Assembly (NCBI GenBank): GCA_913775095.1
Contig: CAJYIW010000024.1
Coordinates: 372,001 to 436,000 of the forward strand
DNA length: 64,000 nucleotides
Reading direction: 5' to 3'
Origin: an uncultured Siphonobacter sp.
Lineage (GTDB): Bacteria; Bacteroidota; Bacteroidia; Cytophagales; Spirosomataceae
A program made the translations under genes and the position numbers. The notes under the pieces are model-generated. The model had not been told where the DNA came from. It ran no database searches and saw nothing but the letters and a program-made list of their open reading frames with translations. Of the stretch, positions 36,247 through 45,300 are shown one piece after another (position 1 is the stretch's first letter; each line of letters starts with the position of its first letter).

Positions 36247-36834
36247 CTAGTAATTCATGCCCACTACCAGCTTCTCAATTAATAAAATGAGAATGTGGAT
36301 GACTTTGATGTGAATTTCCTGGATGCGGTCGGCGTAACCGAAATGAGGTACGCAGATTTCCACGTCGGCCTGTCCGGCCAGCTTGCCACCGTCTTTACCC
36401 GTCAGGATCACGACTTTCATGCCTTTGGCACGAGCCGCTTCTACGGCCTTGATGATGTTAGCCGAATTTCCGGACGTACTGATGCCCAGCAAGACGTCAC
36501 CGTCAAAGCCCATGCCTTCCACAAAACGACTGAACACATAATCATAGCCGTAATCATTGGAAACGCAGGACAAATGACTCACGTCCGAGATAGCAATGGC
36601 AGGCATGGATCGGCGGTCATTCCGATACCTTCCGGTTAACTCCTCGGCAAAGTGCATGGCGTCGCAGTGTGAGCCTCCGTTTCCGCAGGAGATAATCTTT
36701 TTATTATTCTGAATGGCTTGGGCCATTAACTGGGCCGCGGCTTCAATACTTTGTACGTTTTTTTCGTCCGACAGAAAGCGGTTTAATACCTGCTGGGCTT
36801 CCGTTAACTCCTGACGAATAATCGATTCTAACAT
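36247..36834 (-). CDS. gmhA: Phosphoheptose isomerase (sedoheptulose-7-phosphate isomerase)
   Basis: Makes D-glycero-D-manno-heptose 7-phosphate for LPS heptose. SIS fold with [56 protein letters not shown] and [13 protein letters not shown]. The zinc-site residues lie in HFAEEL and [15 protein letters not shown]. Length 195 is normal. It follows the M16 peptidase gene by 27 bases on the same strand, so the two are probably co-transcribed, although no functional link is evident. Confidence 0.95.
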   Translation of the reverse strand: MLESIIRQELTEAQQVLNRFLSDEKNVQSIEAAAQLMAQAIQNNKKIISCGNGGSHCDAMHFAEELTGRYRNDRRSMPAIAISDVSHLSCVSNDYGYDYVFSRFVEGMGFDGDVLLGISTSGNSANIIKAVEAARAKGMKVVILTGKDGGKLAGQADVEICVPHFGYADRIQEIHIKVIHILILLIEKLVVGMNY

Positions 36835-36861
36835 TTTCAGTTTTTAGTTTGTAGTCTTCAC

Positions 36862-38100
36862 TTAAGCTGAAGCCCGGTAATATAAGGTTGAACAGTTTTC
36901 GGGACGAAGGATATTCCGGGCCGCGGCCTGAATCAGCTCAGGCGTTACGGACTGAATGCGTTCAGCCTCCTGATTGGCCCATTCGGCGTTACCGGCATTG
37001 GCGGCAAAGGCCAGATTCATGGCCCGGTTCAGTAATTCTACTTCCGAGAAAGCCAGCGTCGCTTCCGCCTGATTTTTCACTTTCAGCACTTCCGACTCCA
37101 GGGGGCCTTTGGCCAGTAACTCTTCAATAATTTCCTGAACGGCGGCTTCGCCTTCTTCAATACTCACGCCCTTATTCAGGTTACCCTGAATGACAAACAA
37201 GCCCGGTTCAAGATTCCCCGTCGGATAGGCATTTATGGAGTTAAAAAGAGCCTTTTCTTTCACCAGTTTCCGGTATAAGCGGGAAGACTTCCCACGTCCC
37301 AGAATGTCGGCCATTAAATCGGCCGGATAAAAACCAGCCTCGTAGCGACCGGGCATATGATATGCTTTGTATAAAGCGTCCAGCGGAACCTTTGCCTCCA
37401 CTTCCAGAAAACGGGCTTCGGTTTGCAGGGGCTCCTGCGGCAGGTTCCGATGGTAAGGCTGCCCCGCCGGAATGGGCTCAAACCATTTCTTCGTAAGTTC
37501 TTTGATCTGATCCACGGTTACGTTACCCGCTACCACCAGCAGAGCATTGTTGGGCACATAATACCGGAAAAAGAAATCGCGGACATCTTCCAGCGTGGCT
37601 TCTTCGATGTGTTTGATTTCCTTACCAATCGTGGCCCAGCTGTAAGCATGGGTGTGGTAGGCCAGTGGACGCAATTTCAGCCAGATGTCGCCGTACGGTT
37701 GATTGAGATACCGCTGCTTGAACTCTTCAATTACCACATTTCGCTGTACCTCCAGCACCTGAGGGTCGAAAGAAAGAGAGAGCATCCGGTCTGATTCCAG
37801 CCAGAAGGCCGTTTCCAGATTCGTAGCCGGAAGCGTAATGTAATAGTTCGTAATATCCGCTGAAGTAAACGCGTTATTCTCTCCACCCACCCGTTGCAGG
37901 GGGGTATCGTAATCGGGAATGTGCTTTGAGCCACCGAACATTAAATGCTCGAACAGGTGGGCAAACCCGGTTTTTTCCGGATTTTCATCCCTCGAACCCA
38001 CATTGTATAAAATATTAACGGCGGCCATGGGTGTCGTGGCATCTTCATGCACGTATACCTGCAAGCCGTTATCCAGTGTAAAAGTCTGATAGTCAATCAT
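36862..38100 (-). CDS. M16 family zinc peptidase
   Basis: Insulinase/pitrilysin-type protease. The inverted zinc motif is HLFEHLMFGGS (HxxEH) near residue 46, with the third ligand Glu in RNVVIEEFKQRY. The substrate-binding Arg/Tyr region is LGRGKSSRLYRKLVKEK in the second half. Length 412 is the single-module size. Such active subunits usually pair with an inactive partner encoded next door; none is adjacent here, so it may work as a homodimer. There is no signal peptide. Confidence 0.93.
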   Translation of the reverse strand: MIDYQTFTLDNGLQVYVHEDATTPMAAVNILYNVGSRDENPEKTGFAHLFEHLMFGGSKHIPDYDTPLQRVGGENNAFTSADITNYYITLPATNLETAFWLESDRMLSLSFDPQVLEVQRNVVIEEFKQRYLNQPYGDIWLKLRPLAYHTHAYSWATIGKEIKHIEEATLEDVRDFFFRYYVPNNALLVVAGNVTVDQIKELTKKWFEPIPAGQPYHRNLPQEPLQTEARFLEVEAKVPLDALYKAYHMPGRYEAGFYPADLMADILGRGKSSRLYRKLVKEKALFNSINAYPTGNLEPGLFVIQGNLNKGVSIEEGEAAVQEIIEELLAKGPLESEVLKVKNQAEATLAFSEVELLNRAMNLAFAANAGNAEWANQEAERIQSVTPELIQAAARNILRPENCSTLYYRASA

Positions 38101-38255
38101 AGTCAGGAGACGGATTTACTTTTTCCAAGCCATTTGCCAAATCATCCGTTTCATTCCGGCAAATCTACAGCACTGCATGAAATGCTTCCTATCTTTAGGG
38201 CTTCAATATTCGTTAATTTTATAACGATTCATCTGAATCGTCGCATACATCAGCC

Positions 38256-39383
38256 ATGAAAAGTCGTATTTATTCAACCTTCTGGATTTCGATCCTGTTT
38301 TATTTTTCCTTCCCTTCTGAAGTAAAAGCCCAGATTTTAAACGATGCCGATACTAAAGAGCAGGTCATTCACGCCCTCAAGCACATCTATAACTTTGAGT
38401 TCAAAGAAGCCGAGCCCTATCAGCAACGCATTCGTAGCAAATACCCGGCCCACCCCGTCAATCCCCTACTGGAAGCCATTCAGACGTTCTGGCAATACCT
38501 GCCCGTTGTTGAAAACGGAGTGGCAGCCACTCGGTATCAAGGTTACCTGAATCAGTCCCTGCAACAGGCTGAAAAGCTGAAAGCCGTCAATAAGCACGAT
38601 ACGGAAGCTACCTTCTTTTTACTGGCTACCCACAGTTATCTGGCCATGCTGGAATCGGACCGGGGCGAGTTTATGAAGGCCGGAGCCGAAGCGAAACGTA
38701 CGTATAGTTATATGCGTAAAGGTTTTAAACTCGTGGAACAAAACCCCGAGTTCTACTTCTCTACGGGACTCTATAACTATTACCGGGAACAATACCCCCA
38801 GGATCACCCCGTAGTGAAGCCTATTATGTTCTTTTTCCAGGATGGTAATAAAACCCTGGGTTTAAAACAGATGGAGACGGGGTATCAGAAAGGCATTTTT
38901 ACCAAAACCGAAGCCGCCTATTACCTGACTTATGTGCTGATTAAACATGAAAATAATCCGGTAAAAGCCCTCAGTTATTCCACGCCTTTGTACAAAGAAT
39001 ATTCAGAAAATCCGGTTTACACCACCCGGCACGCCGAGGCTCTAACGCTTTCCGGCCGTTACGGAGATGCGGAACCCCTGGCTCAGCAACTGGCTCAGAA
39101 AAAACATTACGTTTTCAAAACGGCCGGGGAGGTATTCATTGGTTTGATTCTGGAAAAAGGAAAGAAAAACGACGCTGCCGCCCATGCCTATTACCAGAAG
39201 GCGGTGCTTAACAAAATGAGCGAACAATACACGCAGGATTATCACGCAATGGCTTACTGTGGCTTAGCCCGAATTGCGGAAAGAAACGGTCAGTCCAAAC
39301 AGGCAAAAGACTATTATCAGAAGGCTCAGAAACTGGCCGAATACAGCAGTACGCTTCAGGAAATTAAACGAGCTTTGAAGTAA
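38256..39383 (+). CDS. Exported TPR-like repeat protein
   Basis: A signal peptide (ISILFYFSFPSEVKAQ, cut near residue 26) is followed by a helical protein with tetratricopeptide-like units, for example YNFEFKEAEPYQQRIRSKYP, HAEALTLSGRYGDAEPLAQQ and CGLARIAERNGQSKQAKDYY. Length 375. TPR proteins act as protein-binding scaffolds; no specific role is visible. It is divergent from the M16 peptidase gene. Confidence 0.75.
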   Translation: MKSRIYSTFWISILFYFSFPSEVKAQILNDADTKEQVIHALKHIYNFEFKEAEPYQQRIRSKYPAHPVNPLLEAIQTFWQYLPVVENGVAATRYQGYLNQSLQQAEKLKAVNKHDTEATFFLLATHSYLAMLESDRGEFMKAGAEAKRTYSYMRKGFKLVEQNPEFYFSTGLYNYYREQYPQDHPVVKPIMFFFQDGNKTLGLKQMETGYQKGIFTKTEAAYYLTYVLIKHENNPVKALSYSTPLYKEYSENPVYTTRHAEALTLSGRYGDAEPLAQQLAQKKHYVFKTAGEVFIGLILEKGKKNDAAAHAYYQKAVLNKMSEQYTQDYHAMAYCGLARIAERNGQSKQAKDYYQKAQKLAEYSSTLQEIKRALK

Positions 39384-39581
39384 AGCTCCCCGTAGAGACG
39401 TCGATTCATTGCATCTGGGTAGAGGCGGGTTTCTTTGCCTTTCAATCATCTCCATTACCCGGCGGAAAGGCCATTAATGGACGTTTCTACCTGTTTTAAG
39501 CATGGACAGATTAGGAAGTTACAAGGTTGATTTACATCTTCGCATTTCAACGGATTGTATCCTCCACCATTGTCCACTTTT

Positions 39582-40217
39582 ATGAAAAAACTAGTTACCC
39601 TCAGCTTGCTTTGTCTGTTGGGTCTTTCGGCCTGTCAGCGATCTCCTTATCCCTATTTTGCTAAATCAACCATGCCCGCTTTTGAGCGTAAGCAGGTAGC
39701 CATTACCGAGGCTAAACCCACTCTTCTTCCCTCCGATTCAACGGCCACTGAATCGGCATTTACAGCTTCGTCAACGGCCGTTTTACCGCTGGTTACTTCG
39801 GTAACTGCCCAGAAAAATGCGTCCAATACCCCTATCACGTCAGTTCATGCGAACCGGAAGAAAACCAGTTTCCAGCAAAAGCTGATTACTAAAGTAGTGC
39901 TCAAAAAAGCCCAGAAACTGGAAAGAAAAATCAGACGTGCGGGGGACGTTCGTAAGACAGATGCTATCTCGGTGGTTGCTTTTGGTGCTGGATTTTTAGC
40001 TTTACTCGATATTCTTCTTATCGGCTCTGGAATCCTCTTTCTGTTAGGACTGTTAACGGCAATCATTTGTGGATTTGTGGGCTTAGGCCGAATTAATCGT
40101 CATGAAAGAGAGCTGAAAGGCCGTGGATTCGCCATTACTGGCCTGATTTTAGGTTTTCTGGGACTTCTGATTTTAATCATAGGCCTTATCTTCATTGCAA
40201 GCTGGGGATTTAGTTGA
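39582..40217 (+). CDS. DUF4190-like lipoprotein, first of a pair
   Basis: The ATG at 39582 gives a lipoprotein signal MKKLVTLSLLCLLGLSACQR with Cys at residue 18. A polar Ser/Thr/Pro-rich stretch (residues 19-115) follows, then a basic helical segment, then two membrane helices at the C-terminus (GFLALLDILLIGSGILFLLG; AITGLILGFLGLLILIIGLI) separated by GLGRINRHERELKGRGF. That arrangement is typical of DUF4190 domains. A lipid anchor plus two C-terminal helices is unusual topology. A related gene lies 268 bases downstream. Confidence 0.7.
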   Translation: MKKLVTLSLLCLLGLSACQRSPYPYFAKSTMPAFERKQVAITEAKPTLLPSDSTATESAFTASSTAVLPLVTSVTAQKNASNTPITSVHANRKKTSFQQKLITKVVLKKAQKLERKIRRAGDVRKTDAISVVAFGAGFLALLDILLIGSGILFLLGLLTAIICGFVGLGRINRHERELKGRGFAITGLILGFLGLLILIIGLIFIASWGFS

Positions 40218-40246
40218 TTGCTTTCCTGAAACCTGAATAAACAGTA

Positions 40247-40280
40247 CACAAAAGCTTGTCCCAGTGGACGAGCTTTTGTG
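40247..40280 (+). terminator. Terminator after the first DUF4190-like gene
   Basis: CACAAAAGCTTGTCC pairs with GGACGAGCTTTTGTG (one G-T pair), 4-base loop, 30 bases after the stop. Confidence 0.75.
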
Positions 40281-40485
40281 TAAGTAATAAACAATCAAAA
40301 GTCTACTCATTATTCCTGCCTTTTCCGGATTCACGGGCGTCCTCAGCGTGGACGTTTCCCTGTGAACTCAACAGTACTCTTCAACTTAGTTGGCTTTAAG
40401 ATACCCCTGCCAGTAAGTTACGAATCCATTCCTTAGCTAACGCTATGCTCAACCCCTTCTAACCTACCCTTAAACTACCTGACTT

Positions 40486-41091
40486 ATGAAGTATCTTCTT
40501 TATCTGTTGGCGAGCATTTTATTGTTAACTTCTTGTCGTAAAGTCACCTATACGCCCTTTTTAAAGACTAATCTAGCTCTTACTTCTGCCAGCGAACCTC
40601 AAAAGTACTTAAGTGCCCACGCAGACTCCTCTGGTTTACAAACGCCTCTGGTAGCTGAACCTCTTACTGCGAATTATATTACTAAACCTCCTCTGTTAAG
40701 TCATAAAGAATTGGATTTCCCTGTACTTCAGGAGGTGCAGAAAAACCTTCTGACCCGGAAGGTCATCCATCAAGTAAACAAGCTTCAAAAAAGGGAAAAG
40801 CAAGAACCCGATCCCCGCAAACTGGAACCGCTTGCCGTTATTAGTACGGCACTGGCAGGGTTATCACTCCCCCTGCTTTTACTTCAGACCGGCCTTACCG
40901 CCTTCATCCTTTTGAACGTAGCTGCCATTGGTACGGGCATCATCTCTGTAACTAAAATTCGAAGGAATAAAAGCATTTATAAAGGGAAAGGCTGGGCTAT
41001 TACAGGCATTTCATTAGGGATTTACCTGCTGGTAGGTACGCTCTTAATGTACCTGCTTATCAGAAATTTTGTTAATAGTTTTTTTAGATAA
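40486..41091 (+). CDS. DUF4190-like lipoprotein, second of a pair
   Basis: A diverged relative of the preceding gene. The signal is MKYLLYLLASILLLTSCRK with lipobox Cys at residue 17. It shares the order: polar linker, basic segment (NLLTRKVIHQVNKLQKREK against LITKVVLKKAQKLERKIRR), then two C-terminal helices (STALAGLSLPLLLLQTGLTA and ISLGIYLLVGTLLMYLLI) with KGKGWAITGISLG matching KGRGFAITGLILG. Length 201. The pair is probably an old tandem duplication. Function unknown. Confidence 0.7.
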   Translation: MKYLLYLLASILLLTSCRKVTYTPFLKTNLALTSASEPQKYLSAHADSSGLQTPLVAEPLTANYITKPPLLSHKELDFPVLQEVQKNLLTRKVIHQVNKLQKREKQEPDPRKLEPLAVISTALAGLSLPLLLLQTGLTAFILLNVAAIGTGIISVTKIRRNKSIYKGKGWAITGISLGIYLLVGTLLMYLLIRNFVNSFFR

Positions 41092-41102
41092 AATGACCTA
41101 TA

Positions 41103-41137
41103 GTTCAAAAGCTCACCAAATTGGTGAGCTTTTGAAC
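41103..41137. terminator. Bidirectional terminator before the efflux operon end
   Basis: GTTCAAAAGCTCACCAA pairs with TTGGTGAGCTTTTGAAC, between convergent genes ending at 41091 and 41159. Confidence 0.8.
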
Positions 41138-41158
41138 GGGCTATAAATCCTTCAGAAT

Positions 41159-42349
41159 CTATTCGTTTTTCTTACGTTCGGCTTCCAGAGCCAGAATGTT
41201 CTTATTGGCTACTTTCATGCCGGAGGGCATTTTCTCCAGAATCTTTACCTGCACATACTCATCCCCTTCCCGCTCGATTTCCACTTTTGTTTTGCGTAGA
41301 GGAATTTTAGAAGCATTGGGCTGACTCGTAGCAAAGATGTATAAGCCTTCCCCATCGTCCAGAATGGCCGTGCGAGGCAAAGTATTCGAGCTTTTCGTTT
41401 CTGTGGAGCCGACTACCCGGGCCCGCACGTTCATGTCTGAGAAAATGGTTTCTTTGGTCTGCGGACGTTTGAAGTTCACGTATAGGGTGATGGCACCATT
41501 TTGTATATCAAGAGCACGGGCTACGCTGGCCACCTTTCCCTGAACGGCCGGAATGGCCTGACTGGGAAAGGTTAACTCTACGGGCTGGCCTTCCTGAATC
41601 ATATCCACGTCTTTTTCGTACACGTAAACCTGAGCCTGAAGCTGTTCCGTACTGATGATATCCACCAGTGGATCGGTTGGGGTGGCCAGTTTACCCAGAT
41701 TCTGATACACTTTAAACACTGAACCACTAATGGGAGCCCGGATGATGACCACGGGAGAAATCTCGGCTTTGCGAATGTTACTTAACTGATCCGTATTGAA
41801 CCTCAGCAAGCCCAACTTCGCCTTTAGAGCCTTTTCTTTCCCAATGGCAGCATTGAGTTTAGATTCGGTGGCCTGAAAATCGGCCAGTACGCCGACGTTG
41901 CTTTTCTTCAGTTCCGTCTGGCGTTTGAATTCAATCTCTAGGAAGTCGGCTTCGCTTTTAGCCGCAATGTACTGGTTCTGTAACTCCAGAAATTCCATGC
42001 TGGTTAGCTTCAGTAAAGGCTGCCCTTTCTTCACGAACTGGCCTTCCCGAACGTAAATCGCGTCGACGTGCCCTTCTACTTCGCTGTGGACTTCAGATTT
42101 GCTATCGGGTAAGATTTTGATCTTGCCGTTCGCATTAATCACCGGACGTAGCTGACGGTCTTCAAAGCCGACCAGTTCTACATTAACCGACTGCAACTGT
42201 TGCAGAGACAGGTTCAGAGAATCCGCACTCTTGGCAACTTCCCGTTTTCCTTCCTCCTTTTCCTTGGATTCCGCTTCGCTTTCAGAACAACTGGATAAGG
42301 ATACACTGACTATCGCAAGTGCCAGCAGGGGCAAAAATGTCTTTTTCAT
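41159..42349 (-). CDS. RND efflux periplasmic adaptor (CusB/CzcB-like)
   Basis: Membrane-fusion protein that joins an RND pump to its outer-membrane channel for heavy-metal export. The N-terminus FLPLLALAIVSVSLSSCSES is a lipoprotein signal, followed by a charged linker. The barrel-sandwich hybrid is seen in NANGKIKILPDSKSEVHSEV, GHVDAIYVREGQFVKKGQPL and RAPISGSVFKVYQNLGKLA, with an alpha-hairpin between. Length 396. It starts 4 bases after the CusA-TolC fusion gene ends, a tight operon. No extra His-rich N-terminal metal-binding stretch is present in this adaptor. Confidence 0.93.
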   Translation of the reverse strand: MKKTFLPLLALAIVSVSLSSCSESEAESKEKEEGKREVAKSADSLNLSLQQLQSVNVELVGFEDRQLRPVINANGKIKILPDSKSEVHSEVEGHVDAIYVREGQFVKKGQPLLKLTSMEFLELQNQYIAAKSEADFLEIEFKRQTELKKSNVGVLADFQATESKLNAAIGKEKALKAKLGLLRFNTDQLSNIRKAEISPVVIIRAPISGSVFKVYQNLGKLATPTDPLVDIISTEQLQAQVYVYEKDVDMIQEGQPVELTFPSQAIPAVQGKVASVARALDIQNGAITLYVNFKRPQTKETIFSDMNVRARVVGSTETKSSNTLPRTAILDDGEGLYIFATSQPNASKIPLRKTKVEIEREGDEYVQVKILEKMPSGMKVANKNILALEAERKKNE

Positions 42350-42353
42350 TGAT

Positions 42354-45300
42354 TTATTCTCCTTTGAGATATTGAATCGTAATGATCGAATTATTCACGT
42401 TATGGATCGCTTCGAGATGTTCGGCCCGAATGCGAAAGGCTTCCTGCAGGTTCAGCAAAAAGTTATAATACCCGATACTTCCCAGCCGGTAACTATCCTG
42501 GGCAGCCTTGATGATCTCGTTGGCCTGGTTAAGCCCGAAGGACTCGTAATAGTCCAGAGCTTCGCTGTACGCCCGGTAGTCAGAGGCCGCCTTATCGTAC
42601 GAACCCCTGAGTTCATAACTGTTCAGCGAGATCTGCTGCTGGGCAATTTCTATGTCCTTTCTCGCTCCTGCCTGTCGTGATTTATACTGCCATTGCCAGA
42701 GCGGCACGGTTAAGCCAAATTCCCATCGGTAACGCACGTTAGTTTCGGCACTCCCCTGATTCATATACCCAAACGAAATACCAGGCAAGGCACGACTTTT
42801 CTCGACCTTCAGCAGACTTTCGTTCAGCTTCCGGTTTTGCTCGTAAAACGCTAGTCTGGGGTTGGAAGAAAAGGACGTATCGGCGGCAGAAATGGCCGAA
42901 CCATACGTGAGACGTTTGAAATCTCCCAGAATGGTCCGGGTACTATCCGGGGCTAAGCCCGTCAGAATCCAGAGCTGAATACGGGCCCCGCGAAGCCGGG
43001 CCTTGGACTGACGGAGGTAGATGGCATTTTCCCGATACTGAGCCTCGGCATTCAGACGCTCAATCCGGGAAATCTGCCCTACATTCAGCCGAACCTCGGT
43101 TACTCTCACAAAGTTGGCCAGCAGACTATCCTGCTGCTGGTAATTGGTAATCATCCGGTTGTAATACAGGATATCGTTATAAATGGACCGTACCTGATAG
43201 GATAAGTCATTGAATACGACTCCTTTTTCGGCTTCATTCAGTTTAATCTGCTGACGCTGGGCCTGCCGCTGATTGGTGTAAACCGTTGGAAACTGGATGG
43301 TCTGCAAAAATCCCAGCCGATAGTCCGTTCCGCTCGGAGCCTGCGTATACAGTCGGGGAGCTTCCAGATTGAAAGTAGCCGGTAACAAAACCCTTTCTTT
43401 CTCAATCCGCAGATCGGCCAGCCGCGTTTGCGGGTTTCCTTTTTTGGTTAACTCCAGAGCTTTTTCCAGGGTTAACTCCCGCACGTCTTCTACTTCTGGC
43501 ACTTCCGGTTTGGTTTGAGCAGAAACCGGCGTAGCCAGGAAGGAAGCTCCGATCAACAGAGCCCATACCGCCGTTGCGGGAATAGCCTTTGCTGATGCTT
43601 TTTTGGACTTCCCTGCGAAAATGGCGTACAGAATGGGTAATACGATCAGCGTCAGTACGGTCGCCGTCAGCAGACCGCCGATGACTACCGTCGCCAGCGG
43701 TTTCTGTACCTCCGACCCTACGCTCGTGGAAAGAGCCATGGGCATAAAGCCCAGAGCCGCCACGAAGGACGTCATCAGAATCGGACGGAAGCGTTCTTCA
43801 ATGCCTTTCATCACCCGCTCATTTGGATCTTCGATGCCTTCGTCACCCAAAGCATTGAAGTGACTGATCAGCAGAATTCCGTTCAGTACCGCCACTCCGA
43901 ACAAGGCAATGAACCCAACCCCAGCCGAAATACTGAAATTCATATCGCGTAACAGGAGCGAGAAGACCCCACCGACCGCCGATAAAGGAACGACGGCGTA
44001 AATCAGGAAACTGTCGCGGAAGTTGCGGAAGGTCAGGAAAAGTAACCCGAAAATAACCAGCAGGGCAATGGGCACCACGATGGACAGGCGGGCCTTGGCA
44101 CGGCCAAAGTTCTCGAAATCCCCGCCATAGTTAATCTCGTAACCTTTCGGCAGTTTCACTTTGGCATCCACCTGCTTGATTACATCATCTACAACGGATT
44201 GCAAATCCCGGCCACGCACGTTAAAACCCAGGTTTACTACCCGTTTCATATTTTCATGCACGATCTCGGAAGGCCCGACGCTTTCCGTGATCTTTGCGAT
44301 TTCACGCAGGGGAATCGGGTTATTATTTTGATCGTTAATGAGCAGGTTTTCAATGTTTTCCGGACGGGTACGGTCTTCTCCCGTTAAGCGAAGTGTTACG
44401 TCAAAGCGACGGTCATCTTCGTAAACGACGCCAGCCGTTGCCCCACCGAAAGCCATCTGAACGGCCCGGTTGACCTGCTCTACCTTAATGCCGTGAACGG
44501 CCATTCGCTGACGGTCGTAGTTGATATTCAGCTGCGGCAGACCGAACACTTTACTACCTTTGACATCCACCGCACCATCAACATTCCGGACAATCTGAAT
44601 GATCTGTTTGGTTTTCGCTACCAGCGTATCCAGGTCGGTTCCGTACAACTGCACGACTACCTGCGTCCGGGCACCGGAGATCATGTCATTCACCCGGCTT
44701 TCAATGGGCTGGGAAATGGCATATAAGGGTCCAGGGAACTGAGCCATGTATTCATTCACCTTGATGGCTAATTCCTGTTGATTAGTGGCTTTCGTCCAGT
44801 ATTTTTTATCCTTCAACTCCACGTAAACCTCCTGTGATTCCAGGGGTAATGGATCGACTTTTACCTCGGATGTACCAATCTTGGAGACAATCCCTTCTAC
44901 TTCATCGGGAAATTCCTTCATGATTCCTTCCTGGAAAATCTGACTTTGCCGGATCGATTCAGACAGCGTCGTTCCGACGGGTAAGTCCATATCCACCACC
45001 ATGTCTCCTTCCTGAATCTGAGGCATGAACTCGCCGCCAATTCTTCCAAAGCCAATAATCCCCGCAGCCAATACCACCAGAGCAAACGCGATGACGGCAA
45101 ATTTGAACCGCAGCCCCAGGCGAACCACCGGGCGTAAACCTTTGAGGAAAAACTGAACAATCTTCTCGGAAAAACCGTCGTGATGGACGGACTTCGGCGG
45201 ACGTAATAATACGGCACACATCATGGGCACATAAGTAACGGCCAGAATCAGAGCCCCGATGATGGCAAACGCTACCGTTTTCGCCATTGGGGAGAACATT

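Noticed and set aside
44918-45219. Overlapping minus-strand ORFs inside the RND pump gene
   Set aside because: Shadow frames of a strongly conserved gene.
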